Origin: Pseudomonadota bacterium
GTDB lineage: Bacteria > Desulfobacterota > Desulfobulbia > Desulfobulbales > Desulfocapsaceae
Direction: 5' to 3'
DNA length: 64,000 nt
NCBI GenBank assembly: GCA_023412495.1
Contig: JAEYNP010000101.1
Coordinates: forward strand, 62,001 to 126,000
Every line of letters starts with the position of its first letter. The stretch's first letter is position 1. This document shows positions 19,889 to 27,450 of the stretch, piece by piece. The notes beneath the pieces are model-generated. The model was given only the letters and a program-made list of their open reading frames with translations, did no database searches and was not told where the DNA came from. Both the position numbers and the translations under genes were made by a program.

Positions 19889-19911
19889 CGTTGTTTTGTA
19901 TAAGCATAACG
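19889..19911. promoter_or_regulatory. Candidate ModE-type operator upstream of the Mop gene
   Basis: CGTTGTTT-N7-GCATAACG is an imperfect palindrome with the CGTT/AACG ends of ModE-type boxes. A TATAAG -10-like hexamer (19899-19904) lies inside it, so binding there would be expected to repress. It is 92 bases before the Mop ATG. Confidence 0.45.
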
Positions 19912-20002
19912 ATATTGACACCGGGGTCGTTCATAACAAGACTAAGGAGCATATCCGGCGGTGAATCGATCGCTGCCTTTAACCATTCTCAGGAGGTTTG
20001 CC

Positions 20003-20209
20003 ATGGCCCTCAGCGCACGCAATGTCTTGAAAGGGAAGATCAAGGAAATGAAAAAGGGGCAGGTGATGGCCGAAGTCGTTCTCGAGGTCGCACCCGGTGT
20101 GGATGTCGTCTCGGTCATTACCACAACCTCGGTCGAAAGATTGAACCTCTCGGTGGGCAAAGAGGTCTCGGTGGTGATCAAGGCTACCAGCGTCATGATC
20201 GATGCCTGA
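20003..20209 (+). CDS. Mop-like TOBE-domain molybdopterin/molybdate-binding protein
   Basis: The 68-residue product is a single TOBE (Mop) domain: SARNVLKGKIKEMKKGQVMA, then VVSVITTTSVERLNLSVG and VVIKATSVMI. Mop proteins form hexamers that bind molybdate or tungstate and buffer the intracellular pool. A strong AGGAGG at 19991-19996 fixes the ATG at 20003. A terminator follows directly, so it is monocistronic. It converges with a ModE-like regulator and lies near a lone ModA gene, supporting a Mo/W role for the whole island. Confidence 0.92.
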   Translation: MALSARNVLKGKIKEMKKGQVMAEVVLEVAPGVDVVSVITTTSVERLNLSVGKEVSVVIKATSVMIDA

Positions 20210-20225
20210 GCTTGTTGGTCGCTTT

Positions 20226-20262
20226 ATGAGAGAGGGAGGATGAACCTCTCTCATATTTTTTC
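20226..20262 (+). terminator. Intrinsic terminator of the Mop gene
   Basis: ATGAGAGAGG at 20226-20235 pairs perfectly with CCTCTCTCAT at 20245-20254, followed by ATTTTTT. It lies 17 bases after the stop codon. Confidence 0.9.
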
Positions 20263-20302
20263 GGCCCGCCTTTTCCCTCTGTAATTTTCTTGAAAAATTC
20301 CT

Positions 20303-20326
20303 CGATATATATCATATGATATAACG
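20303..20326. promoter_or_regulatory. ModE-like palindrome between convergent genes
   Basis: CGATATAT-N8-ATATAACG has the 8-8-8 layout also found at 29744-29767. Its position between the 3' ends of the Mop and ModE-like genes is unusual for an operator. It could control an unrecognised transcript, act on antisense transcription, or be a chance AT-rich palindrome. Confidence 0.45.
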
Positions 20327-20404
20327 GTTGTGAAATAAAAGAATGCAATGCATTCGTGAGCCGTACAATGCTTTGCGAGCCCGGGCATCGCACTCGCTTC
20401 GCGT

Positions 20405-20749
20405 TCAATAGTGCCTGCTCCGCTCTTCGACGATGGAGAGCCACACCGGCTCGAATTGCTGCCAATATGACCGGGCCACATCCTCTCCTTTTCTGCTGAG
20501 CTGCACCTGGTCGCAGTCGTATGGATTGCCGTGAAAGATGATAAGAGGCTGAGAGAAATCCTGATTCATCTCGAGGACAAGATCCCGGGCATGCTCCGCG
20601 TTCAGCCGGGAAGTCTTGGCAGCTTTTTCCAGGGAGCCCAAGGCCTTGATTTCATTCAGCAGAACAGCCTTCCTGTAGCCCAGTGAGGCGCCTTGCTCGA
20701 TTTCGATGATAACACAGCACTCCGGTGGCACTATCCAGCCCTTTTTCAT
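20405..20749 (-). CDS. ModE-like winged-helix DNA-binding protein (divergent)
   Basis: The 114-residue product resembles the N-terminal DNA-binding domain of ModE-type regulators: LLNEIKALGSLEKAAKTSRLNAEHARDLVLEMN is aligned in order with the helix-turn-helix, and the wing is followed by LSRKGEDVARSYW. The glycine-rich wing of canonical ModE is replaced by IIFHGNPYDCDQ, so DNA specificity may differ. No molybdate-binding TOBE domain is attached. The ATG at 20749 is preceded by AAGGAGG; an upstream in-frame ATG at 20893 would overlap a repeat. It may sense the metal through the separate Mop protein or another ligand. Confidence 0.72.
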   Translation of the reverse strand: MKKGWIVPPECCVIIEIEQGASLGYRKAVLLNEIKALGSLEKAAKTSRLNAEHARDLVLEMNQDFSQPLIIFHGNPYDCDQVQLSRKGEDVARSYWQQFEPVWLSIVEERSRHY

Positions 20750-20897
20750 GACGGCCTCCTTTTTGCCGATCGTTGCGGGGAAAGTGAATAACGAGTTTGA
20801 GGGAGTGTAGAGCAAAAATCGGGCCTGGTTGTGCTTTATCCTTGGAAGCCGGATTGTCAGCGATTCTTGAAGGTGCTTTCCAGCCAGGTTCATTTAA

Positions 20898-20974
20898 TAC
20901 CTTAGAAATTCATTTCTTGTTTTACGCCTTTAAGGGGGGTGGTGAACTGAGTAAGAATGAATTTTGTGAAGGTA
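20898..20974. repeat. GTACCTT-type inverted repeat, copy 1
   Basis: TACCTTAGAAATTCATTTCT at the left and GAATTTTGTGAAGGTA at the right form imperfect inverted ends. A shorter version with the same ends lies at 46580-46630. Confidence 0.6.
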
Positions 20975-21222
20975 CATATACCCCTCAAGGGGGTACTGAA
21001 AGAGTCCCATCTGCTGTAGGAGAGGATAGCAACCATTGGGTCGCGGGCGTCAGGCCGCATTAGAAGAGGAACGTAGCAAAAATACAATTTTGCAGGGAAT
21101 GCTACACCAATGTGCCCCGTTCCCTGGAGGAACCAGGCGGAAAGCTGTCGGCGGGACCGGAAGCGGGTTTTTCTCTCTGGAATGCAGGTTCATGAAGAAT
21201 GGCACGAAAGTTGATAGTTCGT

Positions 21223-21253
21223 CTTTCGTTATTCAAGTCTCGAATAACGAAAG
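21223..21253. promoter_or_regulatory. Perfect 12-7-12 palindrome, candidate ModE-type operator
   Basis: CTTTCGTTATTC at 21223-21234 is perfectly complementary to GAATAACGAAAG at 21242-21253. The core CGTTATTC-N7-GAATAACG shares the CGTTAT/ATAACG half-sites of the other candidate boxes in this island. It lies 150 bases before the ModA start. There is no T tract, so it is not a terminator. Confidence 0.55.
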
Positions 21254-21402
21254 TCGCCGGATGCAGTCATACGACATGCCGTAAGCACTAAAATCTGCGG
21301 CATCCGGGTTGGTCGGCAGGAGCTGCAAAGCACCAGGGATTCCGGCGAAGCTTGTCCGAGGAGTTCCTATTACTGTTAATGAAGAAGAAAAGGAGGAAGA
21401 GG

Positions 21403-22161
21403 ATGAAAATGAGAGAGATGCTGTTTACCGCGATACTGTCGATATTATTCCTGGCGGCGATACCCGTCCATGCCGGTGAAATCAATTTATCCGCGGCGGC
21501 CAGTACCAAAGACGCGATGAAGGAGATCATCGACGGGTTCAAGAAGGTCCGGCCGGATGCCACCGTCCTCACCAATTTCGGCGCTTCCGGGACGCTGGCC
21601 AAACAGGCGGTTCAGGGCGCGCCGACGGATGTCTTCGTCTCCGCCAACGAAAAGTGGCTCGACTATGTGTTGCAGGAAGGCAAGGCCGATGTCAAAAACA
21701 GGGGGATTCTGGCATACAACAAATTGGTGTTTGCCGGCAAAAAAGGGCTGAAAGCGACATCCCTTGAAGACGTGAAAAAGCTGGAGCGCATTGCCATCGG
21801 TTCTCCAGCCAGCGTCCCTGCCGGTCAATATGCCGAACAGGCGATGCGCGCCGCCGGCATTTACGAGGAACTGGAAAAGGCAAATAAGCTGGTGATGGCC
21901 CAGGATGTGCGGCAGGCCCTGCTGTACGCGGATCGGAGCGAGGTCGACGGCGCTTTCGTCTACCAGACCGATGCGCTGCTGGCCAAGGAGGCCGGTATCC
22001 TTTTTGTAATTCCCGACAATCTCTATGACAGGGTCTCCTATCCCATGGTCATAACCACCTCCGGTGAAGCAAAACCGGAGGCAAAGGCTTTCTACGACTA
22101 TCTCTCCAGTCCGGAAGCCCAGGAGGTTCTGAAGAAGTTCGGGTTTGTGGCGGCAAAATAG
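21403..22161 (+). CDS. modA: Molybdate/tungstate-binding periplasmic protein ModA
   Basis: The 252-residue product is a ModA-type substrate-binding protein: signal peptide (AILSILFLAAIPVHA), then EINLSAAASTKDAMKEI, NFGASGTLAKQAVQGAPTDVFVSA, and VPAGQYAEQA with DRSEVDGAFVYQTDA near the end. These contain the serine and alanine backbone positions that hold the oxyanion. The ATG at 21403 follows AGGAGGAAGAGG. Oddly, no modB permease or modC ATPase is adjacent; the next importer genes are of the FecCD type on the opposite strand. It may serve a permease elsewhere in the genome. Confidence 0.92.
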   Translation: MKMREMLFTAILSILFLAAIPVHAGEINLSAAASTKDAMKEIIDGFKKVRPDATVLTNFGASGTLAKQAVQGAPTDVFVSANEKWLDYVLQEGKADVKNRGILAYNKLVFAGKKGLKATSLEDVKKLERIAIGSPASVPAGQYAEQAMRAAGIYEELEKANKLVMAQDVRQALLYADRSEVDGAFVYQTDALLAKEAGILFVIPDNLYDRVSYPMVITTSGEAKPEAKAFYDYLSSPEAQEVLKKFGFVAAK

Positions 22162-22193
22162 ACCTCATGTGCAAGACCCGCTGCCGCACAGCC

Positions 22194-23045
22194 TCATTTC
22201 AGTCTGAAGGCGACCGGCAGTGCTATTCGGGCTTGCGCCGGCGACGCGGGAAAGGGGGCGCTCTTCCGCACCGCCGCCACTACATTCATATCGAGCAGCT
22301 CATGACCGGAGCTTTTCTCGATGCGGATATCAGCCACTTCTCCGTCCGTCCCGACGATAAAGGATACCTCGGTTGCCCCGGTAAGCCGCATTTTTTTCGC
22401 CCAGGCCGGGAAGGAGAGATTGCGCATGACGATCTCGCGGATGTAATCGTAATTCCGCTGCAGATAGGCTGCCGCATGGCCGGCAGTTTCGTCACCCTCT
22501 GCCGTACCATCGACTTCCGGGCCCGCGGATTGGGTGTCGGCCGCCGGCCCGGCCGGACCGTGATCGGCCTCGGGCTCTTCCTTCCGCCCGCCGTCTGCCG
22601 GGGCGGTTGAGGAGGACGACCGGTCGTTCGCCTTTTCCTGCTGTTCTAAATCTCGGGCGGATTCTTCGCTCATTGCGTGGTCATTGCGGTCGTCGGCTTT
22701 TGCCGGTTGTCCCGCCTTCATTTCTGCTGCGCCGGTTCGCTTCTTTATCTTGGCGGGCCCGGAAAGCCGCTGCCGCGGAGCGATTTCCAGTACGCTCTCG
22801 CTATGATGCGGCTCGACATTGGCCACAGCCGGAGCCGGGGCTGGTGTCCCAGCCGGCGAAGAGGCGGGTTCCGCGGCGATCTCCCCGGTCGCCTCGACGG
22901 CGATCACCGTGACATATTCCGAGGAGATCTGCGGGAGGAGCGGCCCTTGACGGCACCACAGGCAGACGCCCAGGGCAGCCGCACCATGCAGGAAGAGCGA
23001 GCAGGCCGAGGCGCGGAGCGGCAGGCGCGGCACGAACGTTTTCAC
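22194..23045 (-). CDS. tonB: TonB energy-transducing protein
   Basis: The 283-residue product has an N-terminal membrane helix (ACSLFLHGAAALGVCLW), a long Pro/Ala/Glu-rich periplasmic spacer (about 50-190), and a TonB C-terminal domain (YDYIREIVMRNLSFPAWAKK, GATEVSFIVGTDGEVADIRI, AAVRKSAPFP). It couples the proton motive force to outer-membrane receptors. It starts 4 bases after the ABC ATPase stop and is the last gene of the receptor-importer operon, so it is probably a dedicated TonB for the receptor at 27451-29457. No exbB or exbD is nearby. Confidence 0.9.
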   Translation of the reverse strand: MKTFVPRLPLRASACSLFLHGAAALGVCLWCRQGPLLPQISSEYVTVIAVEATGEIAAEPASSPAGTPAPAPAVANVEPHHSESVLEIAPRQRLSGPAKIKKRTGAAEMKAGQPAKADDRNDHAMSEESARDLEQQEKANDRSSSSTAPADGGRKEEPEADHGPAGPAADTQSAGPEVDGTAEGDETAGHAAAYLQRNYDYIREIVMRNLSFPAWAKKMRLTGATEVSFIVGTDGEVADIRIEKSSGHELLDMNVVAAVRKSAPFPASPAQARIALPVAFRLK

Positions 23046-23049
23046 CTGC

Positions 23050-23823
23050 TCACCATGCCGGCAGGCAGACCATGCCGCTGCCGTTCACCTCCACCACCTC
23101 GACCTCGATGCGGTAGAGGGCGAAGAGCGTATCCCGGTTGATGGCCGTGCCGGGCGGTCCCTCCGTCAGTATTTCCCCCTGCCGTACGAGAACGGCCCGG
23201 TCGGCGGTCATCAGGGCGTGATCGGGAAAGTGAGTGGTCATGACAAAAGTCAATCCCTCCTTCGCCAGGTTCTTGATCCCCTTGAGCAGCCGCATCTGAT
23301 TGCCGTAGTCGAGGCCGTTCACCGGCTCGTCCATGATGAACACATCGGCCCCCTGGGTCAGCGATCGGGCGATCAGGGCGAGCTGACGTTCGCCGCCGCT
23401 GACCTCGGTGTACGGCCTGTCACCCAGGTGGGCAATCTCCAGCCGCTCCATGGCGGCGCGCGCTAGTTTTCGGTCGTTTTCGGTGAAGGCCGAAAAAAAG
23501 CCGTGGTAGGGCATCCTCCCCATCAGGACCACATCCTCGACGGTATAGGAGAAGGCCTCCCGGTGCACCTGCGGGACATAGGCGATCCGCCGGGCCAGGA
23601 GCTTTGCGGGCACGGTGGGCAGCGCCCGGCCTTCGAAGGAAACCGAGCCGCTTGCGGGTTGCAGGAAACCGAGCATGATCTTCAAGAGCGTGGTCTTGCC
23701 GCTGCCGTTGGGGCCGAGAAGCGACACGACCTCACCGGGATAGACGCTCAAATTCACCTGGTTCAGCACCCGTTTCCTGCCATAGCCGAAGCCGACCTGC
23801 GCCACCTCGATCAGCGGGTTCAT
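23050..23823 (-). CDS. FecE/BtuD-type ABC transporter ATP-binding protein
   Basis: The 257-residue ATPase has Walker A GPNGSGKTT, Q-loop PQVHREAFSY, signature VSGGERQLALIARSL, Walker B VFIMDEP and H-loop TTHFPDH. This is the usual pattern for ATPases of iron-siderophore, cobalamin and MolC-type importers. The ATG at 23823 overlaps the TGA of the permease gene, so the two are translationally coupled. Its frame stays open well upstream, but that extension only shadows the permease gene. The C-terminal 30 residues (IEVEVVEVNGSGMVCL) are a short family tail. Confidence 0.93.
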   Translation of the reverse strand: MNPLIEVAQVGFGYGRKRVLNQVNLSVYPGEVVSLLGPNGSGKTTLLKIMLGFLQPASGSVSFEGRALPTVPAKLLARRIAYVPQVHREAFSYTVEDVVLMGRMPYHGFFSAFTENDRKLARAAMERLEIAHLGDRPYTEVSGGERQLALIARSLTQGADVFIMDEPVNGLDYGNQMRLLKGIKNLAKEGLTFVMTTHFPDHALMTADRAVLVRQGEILTEGPPGTAINRDTLFALYRIEVEVVEVNGSGMVCLPAW

Positions 23824-24836
23824 CGCCACCCCCGCCGGGCATTCTTCAGGACCAGGGCGAAAAACGGGATTCCGATCAACGAGGTGATGATGCCGATCGG
23901 AATCTCGAATTGGAACATCAGCCGGGAGAGGTCGTCGATCACCAGCAGGTAGAGGGCGCCTAGGAGGGCCGCGGCCGGCAGCAGCGCCTCGTTGTTCGGT
24001 CCAACGAGCATGCGGCAGATATGGGGGATGATCAGTCCCACCCAGCCGATCATTCCCGCGATCATCACCGTCAGGGCGCTGATCATGGTGGCAAAGAAAA
24101 TCACCGTAACCCTCACCCGTGAAACGTCGACTCCCAGCGACTGCGCCTCCTCCTCCCCCATGCTGAGGACATTCAGCTGCCGGGCGTGGAAGATGAGGGC
24201 GAGAATGCCGATCAGCATAGGACCTCCGACGACCGCGACGATCACCTGATCGACGGAGGACAGGCTGCCCATCAGCCAGTGGACGATGGCCGGCAACTGA
24301 TTGGCCGGGTCGGCCATATATTTGACGAGGGAGAGCAGGGCGGTGAAAAAAGCTCCGCTGATGATCCCGCCGAGGACCAGCATGATGATGGACTGTATTA
24401 GGTAGACCCGGGCGATGCCCGCGGCCACGGCGACGGCGGTAAACCCGAAGAGCAGGGTAGAGAACTGCACCGCCACCCAGCTCGAGGTCAGCACCATGGC
24501 AAGTGCCGCGCCGAACGAGGCCCCGGCCAAAACACCCAGCAGCCCCGGGGAGACGAGCGGGTTGATGAAGAGCGCCTGGAAGGCCGCGCCGGAAACGGCA
24601 AGCGAAGCGCCGATCAGCATCGCCGCAAGGATTCGCGGCAGCCTGATCTCGAACAGGATTTTTTCCAGCAGCCCTGCCTTTTCCGGAGTAAAAAAATTGC
24701 CCTCGCTGCCGAAGAGAAGCCACCCGCCGTAGGCAACAAGGTCTTCCACCGGCACGGGATATTGCCCGAGGGTCAGTGAAAAGAGCGCAGCTGCGGCGAG
24801 CAGGACGGCAAGGAGCGGAATGACCGGCCGTTTCAT
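23820..24836 (-). CDS. FecCD-type ABC transporter permease
   Basis: The 338-residue polytopic protein belongs to the FecCD/BtuC permease family, with about ten membrane helices. Family landmarks are EIRLPRILAAMLIGASLAVSG near 65-85, NPLVSPGLLGVLAGASFGA, the cytoplasmic loop GEEEAQSLGVDVSR, and IGWVGLIIPHICRML near 270. These importers move ferric siderophores, haem, cobalamin or, for MolB of Haemophilus influenzae, molybdate and tungstate. It overlaps the binding-protein gene and the ATPase gene by 4 bases each. Substrate is inferred from context only. Confidence 0.93.
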   Translation of the reverse strand: MKRPVIPLLAVLLAAAALFSLTLGQYPVPVEDLVAYGGWLLFGSEGNFFTPEKAGLLEKILFEIRLPRILAAMLIGASLAVSGAAFQALFINPLVSPGLLGVLAGASFGAALAMVLTSSWVAVQFSTLLFGFTAVAVAAGIARVYLIQSIIMLVLGGIISGAFFTALLSLVKYMADPANQLPAIVHWLMGSLSSVDQVIVAVVGGPMLIGILALIFHARQLNVLSMGEEEAQSLGVDVSRVRVTVIFFATMISALTVMIAGMIGWVGLIIPHICRMLVGPNNEALLPAAALLGALYLLVIDDLSRLMFQFEIPIGIITSLIGIPFFALVLKNARRGWR

Positions 24837-25879
24837 CGCACCAGGACCTCCCGTGCCTCATGTTCGCTCAGTTCGACACCGAGAAAGAGGCGGTAAAATG
24901 CTCTGGTCTCCGCCACCATATCGATGCGATACCGCTCGGGGTGGAGGATGCCCAGCAGCCATTTGGCCCCCAACAGGCGCATGAAGGATGGCGGCCGGTC
25001 GAACCAGTTGAAGGGGGAATGGGGAATGAGGTGGACGCGGCCGGCTTTCACCGCCCTCAAGTCCCGCCAGCGCGGATCGGTGAAGACGGTGGAGAAGAAG
25101 GACTTTTCTTTCACCAGGATTACTTCGGGGTCGTAGAGGAGAAGCTGCTCCATGGATATCTTCTCCATGCCGTAGTTGTCCAGCGCCTCCCCGGCGTGCA
25201 CGTTTTTGCCGCCGGTGACGGGAATGAGTTCGGCATGGGTCGATACGGCCCGTTCCGTGGAGAGGCCGTCCAGCCCTTCCGCGTAGTAGACGGCAACCCG
25301 CCGGTCATCGGGAATTTCCGCCACGACCTCCTGCACCTCGGTGAGGGCGGCCTCCGCGTACCGCCGCAGCTCGGCGCCCCGTTCAGGTCTCTGCAGGGTA
25401 TCGCCCAGAAACTGCAGGGCGGCCGGGTAGTCCTCGAGGCCGTCCAGGTGTACGTCCACCCGGGGAATGGCCAGTTGCGCCAGCTGCTCCTCGAACTTGC
25501 GGCCTGCCGCGGAATTTTTACGGCCAGCCCAATGCAGCACGAAATCGGGGGCGACAGCGAGCAGCACCTCGCGGTTGATGGTCCGGCCCTGGCCGATCAT
25601 CCCGCCGACCACCGGGAGCTTCCGGTAGTTGCCTAAGGTGTACTTTTTCTCGTCATCCCATAGCGGGAAGTTAAGGCCGGCGACCACTTCCGGAGCGATG
25701 GCGTAGAGCAGGTAGGTGGCCGGCGGCGACATGCCGACCACCTTGCCGACCGTGTCCGGAATGGTCACATTCCTGCCGCTCATGTCGACGATCTCCCGGC
25801 CGAAGACGGGGGCGGCCGCAAGCCACGCGGCAAGGCAGAGGAGGATGGCCATACTGGAAAATACGGCTGGTAGTTTCAT
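24833..25879 (-). CDS. FepB/BtuF/MolA-type periplasmic binding protein
   Basis: The 348-residue product has a signal peptide (MAILLCLAAWLAAAPVFG) and the two-lobed helical-backbone fold: REIVDMSGRNVTIPDTVGKVVGMSPP, then PDFVLHWAGRK and the linking helix, and a C-terminal lobe with DPEVILVKEKSFF and DPRWRDLRAVKAGRVHLIPH. The last strand leads to the usual PFNWFDRPPSF segment. It delivers substrate to the adjacent FecCD permease. Its start overlaps the methyltransferase stop as ATGA. Family membership is clear; metal oxyanion, metallophore and corrinoid are all possible ligands, and the Mo/W context favours the first two. Confidence 0.9.
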   Translation of the reverse strand: MKLPAVFSSMAILLCLAAWLAAAPVFGREIVDMSGRNVTIPDTVGKVVGMSPPATYLLYAIAPEVVAGLNFPLWDDEKKYTLGNYRKLPVVGGMIGQGRTINREVLLAVAPDFVLHWAGRKNSAAGRKFEEQLAQLAIPRVDVHLDGLEDYPAALQFLGDTLQRPERGAELRRYAEAALTEVQEVVAEIPDDRRVAVYYAEGLDGLSTERAVSTHAELIPVTGGKNVHAGEALDNYGMEKISMEQLLLYDPEVILVKEKSFFSTVFTDPRWRDLRAVKAGRVHLIPHSPFNWFDRPPSFMRLLGAKWLLGILHPERYRIDMVAETRAFYRLFLGVELSEHEAREVLVR

Positions 25880-26733
25880 GAATTACTCCAGGAGATGACG
25901 GCCCAGCGGACCGGATGGTGGTAGGAGAGGGCGTAGCCGCCTGCCTTCTTCACCAGGTGTTTTTCGAGATAGATCCGCAGCCTGGCTTCCTCCTCGTTGG
26001 TCATGCCGTCGATCATCCAGCGGTAGCCCTCCACCGCCGCCTCGAGGTCTGCATAGACCTTGTGGAGGTCCGAGCAAACCGCTGCCCCGCAATCATTGGC
26101 GACGAAGGTGACGTCGGCTAGAATGCCCATCTGGTACAGCAGATTATAGACGCAGATATAATCCGGGCCCCGGTCGAGCTCGCGGCCGATCGCCTCAAAG
26201 ATCTTGCGGTCGAAGGGACCGTCGCCGACGAGAGCGGAGATGATCACCCGGTGGCGGGCGTAATCGTTCAGCTTGGTCAGGGCGCCTCGCAGGTCCGGCA
26301 CCACCAGGCTGCGCGAGGCGATTGCCACGTCATGTCTGCCTACGCCCGCGGCCTGCCAGTCGTCCTGCCAGCCGAGGACCCGGGGCGAGATGTTGGTGAT
26401 CGATTCCTTGCGGCATTGCTCGGTCAGAATGTCGATCATGACCTCGGAGAAGTCTATTGCGGTAACCTCGCGCACCATCCGGGCAAGCGGCAGGGCGAGC
26501 GTCCCCGCCCCGCAGCCGATATCGAGCACGCTCCAGTGGGGTTTTGGGCCCATGAAGCGCAGGAAGTCAGTAACGTAGGAAGTTTTCTTTGCATGGTCGG
26601 CAAACGACGGCGCCCGCCTATTCCAGAAATCCCGGTCGTTCCTGTCGGATTTTCGCCGCCGGCAGGACTCTTGCCAGATCGCTTCCCAATCCACGCCGGC
26701 CGGTTGCCGTCTCTGCGCATGTGAAATGTTCAT
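25876..26733 (-). CDS. SAM-dependent methyltransferase of the FmdE-linked type (copy 1)
   Basis: The 285-residue class I methyltransferase has an N-terminal helical part (WEAIWQESCRRRKSDRNDRDFWNRRAPSF, in two pieces), motif I VLDIGCGAGTLALPLA near 75, and an acidic post-II loop. A specialised C-terminal half contains IASRSLVVPDLRGAL and YICVYNLLYQMGILA. The ATG at 26733 is preceded by AAGGAG and overlaps the FmdE stop by 4 bases. A paralogue at 30463-31353 is also paired with an FmdE gene. The substrate is unknown; modification of a metal-chelating small molecule or of a cofactor is possible. Confidence 0.85.
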   Translation of the reverse strand: MNISHAQRRQPAGVDWEAIWQESCRRRKSDRNDRDFWNRRAPSFADHAKKTSYVTDFLRFMGPKPHWSVLDIGCGAGTLALPLARMVREVTAIDFSEVMIDILTEQCRKESITNISPRVLGWQDDWQAAGVGRHDVAIASRSLVVPDLRGALTKLNDYARHRVIISALVGDGPFDRKIFEAIGRELDRGPDYICVYNLLYQMGILADVTFVANDCGAAVCSDLHKVYADLEAAVEGYRWMIDGMTNEEEARLRIYLEKHLVKKAGGYALSYHHPVRWAVISWSNS

Positions 26734-27359
26734 ACTCGCTCCTTGTTCAAAAAAGGAAGCCGGGGCGGGGCAAGCGGCGCATAATAGGTCTTCTGCGCCG
26801 CGCACGGCCGGCACAGCTGCCGATCTCCTTGCCGCACCTCCCGGCGATCAAGCACCGTCTCGCCGCAGACCGCGCACACCGCCTTGCCGAGCGGGCGCCC
26901 CGGCAGGTCCTCCGGCGGCAGGGACACCTCGACATCCTGGACGACGAACAGCTCGGCGTCATCCAATTCCCGGTAGGCCTTCATCTGGGCCGCGCTCTCG
27001 TCAAGGTCCGGATACATGACCGCGGCCCTGCCTCGTGCCGCGGCCGACGATACGACGCGCACCGCCCGGCCGGTTTGCAGATCGACGAAGGTAGCCGCCA
27101 TCTTGCCGTTATCGACCACCTTCATATTGCGCCTGCCGATCCGGCAGCCGGTGACGGTCATGATGGCATCGGTGGCGCAGCGGTCGATCTCGACCAGCAC
27201 GACGAGCCTTTTTCGGTCTTCCCCCTTCGGGTCGGCGAGACCCAACTCGCGCAGGCCGAGCATGGCAAGCCGCACGCCGATGATCTGCCCGGCGCAGAGG
27301 TGCCCATGAAAGGACTCCGCCTGTTCGAGCAGGGTTGTAAGCTCTTGATCTTCACACAT
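26730..27359 (-). CDS. FmdE-family protein with C-terminal zinc ribbon (copy 1)
   Basis: The 209-residue product contains an FmdE domain (PF02663): FHGHLCAGQIIGVRLAML near the start, DRCATDAIMTVTGCRIGRR near 60, and MAATFVDLQTGRAVRV. A C-terminal zinc ribbon follows with CAVC near 160 and CRPC near 183. FmdE was first named in molybdenum formylmethanofuran dehydrogenase operons of methanogens; its biochemical role is not settled. No formylmethanofuran dehydrogenase is present here, so the protein must act in another Mo/W-related process. GAGGTGAG precedes the ATG at 27359; GTG 27368 is an alternative. Confidence 0.9.
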   Translation of the reverse strand: MCEDQELTTLLEQAESFHGHLCAGQIIGVRLAMLGLRELGLADPKGEDRKRLVVLVEIDRCATDAIMTVTGCRIGRRNMKVVDNGKMAATFVDLQTGRAVRVVSSAAARGRAAVMYPDLDESAAQMKAYRELDDAELFVVQDVEVSLPPEDLPGRPLGKAVCAVCGETVLDRREVRQGDRQLCRPCAAQKTYYAPLAPPRLPFLNKERV

Positions 27360-27450
27360 GTCTCTCACCTCATAAATTGCTTGTTCATTGTTTCGAAGGG
27401 TGTACCCTCCCGCCCCTTATGCGTGGCCTCCCGGAACCACCCATGTGGAG

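Larger units (their letters stand above)
19151..20002. other. Repeat-rich intergenic region upstream of the Mop gene
   Basis: No credible gene is seen in these 850 bases. The region holds an inverted pair of the 135-bp repeat family (19454-19517 and 19672-19813) and, close to the Mop gene, a ModE-like palindrome at 19889-19911. Confidence 0.5.
20750..21402. other. Intergenic region upstream of modA
   Basis: No gene is supported in about 650 bases. It contains a GTACCTT-type repeat at 20898-20974 and a 31-base palindrome at 21223-21253. Several GC-rich hairpins between 21090 and 21180 could form a structured leader; I could not match it to a Moco riboswitch by eye. Confidence 0.45.

Noticed and set aside
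21000..21340. Molybdenum-cofactor riboswitch before modA
   Set aside because: The region can form hairpins, but I could not align it to the known motif by eye. A covariance-model search with the Moco RNA family would decide.
24836..24861. A single 603-residue protein from 24861 to 23050 joining the permease region and ATPase
   Set aside because: Only the C-terminal 257 residues match a protein family; the rest is an out-of-frame reading of the FecCD permease gene.
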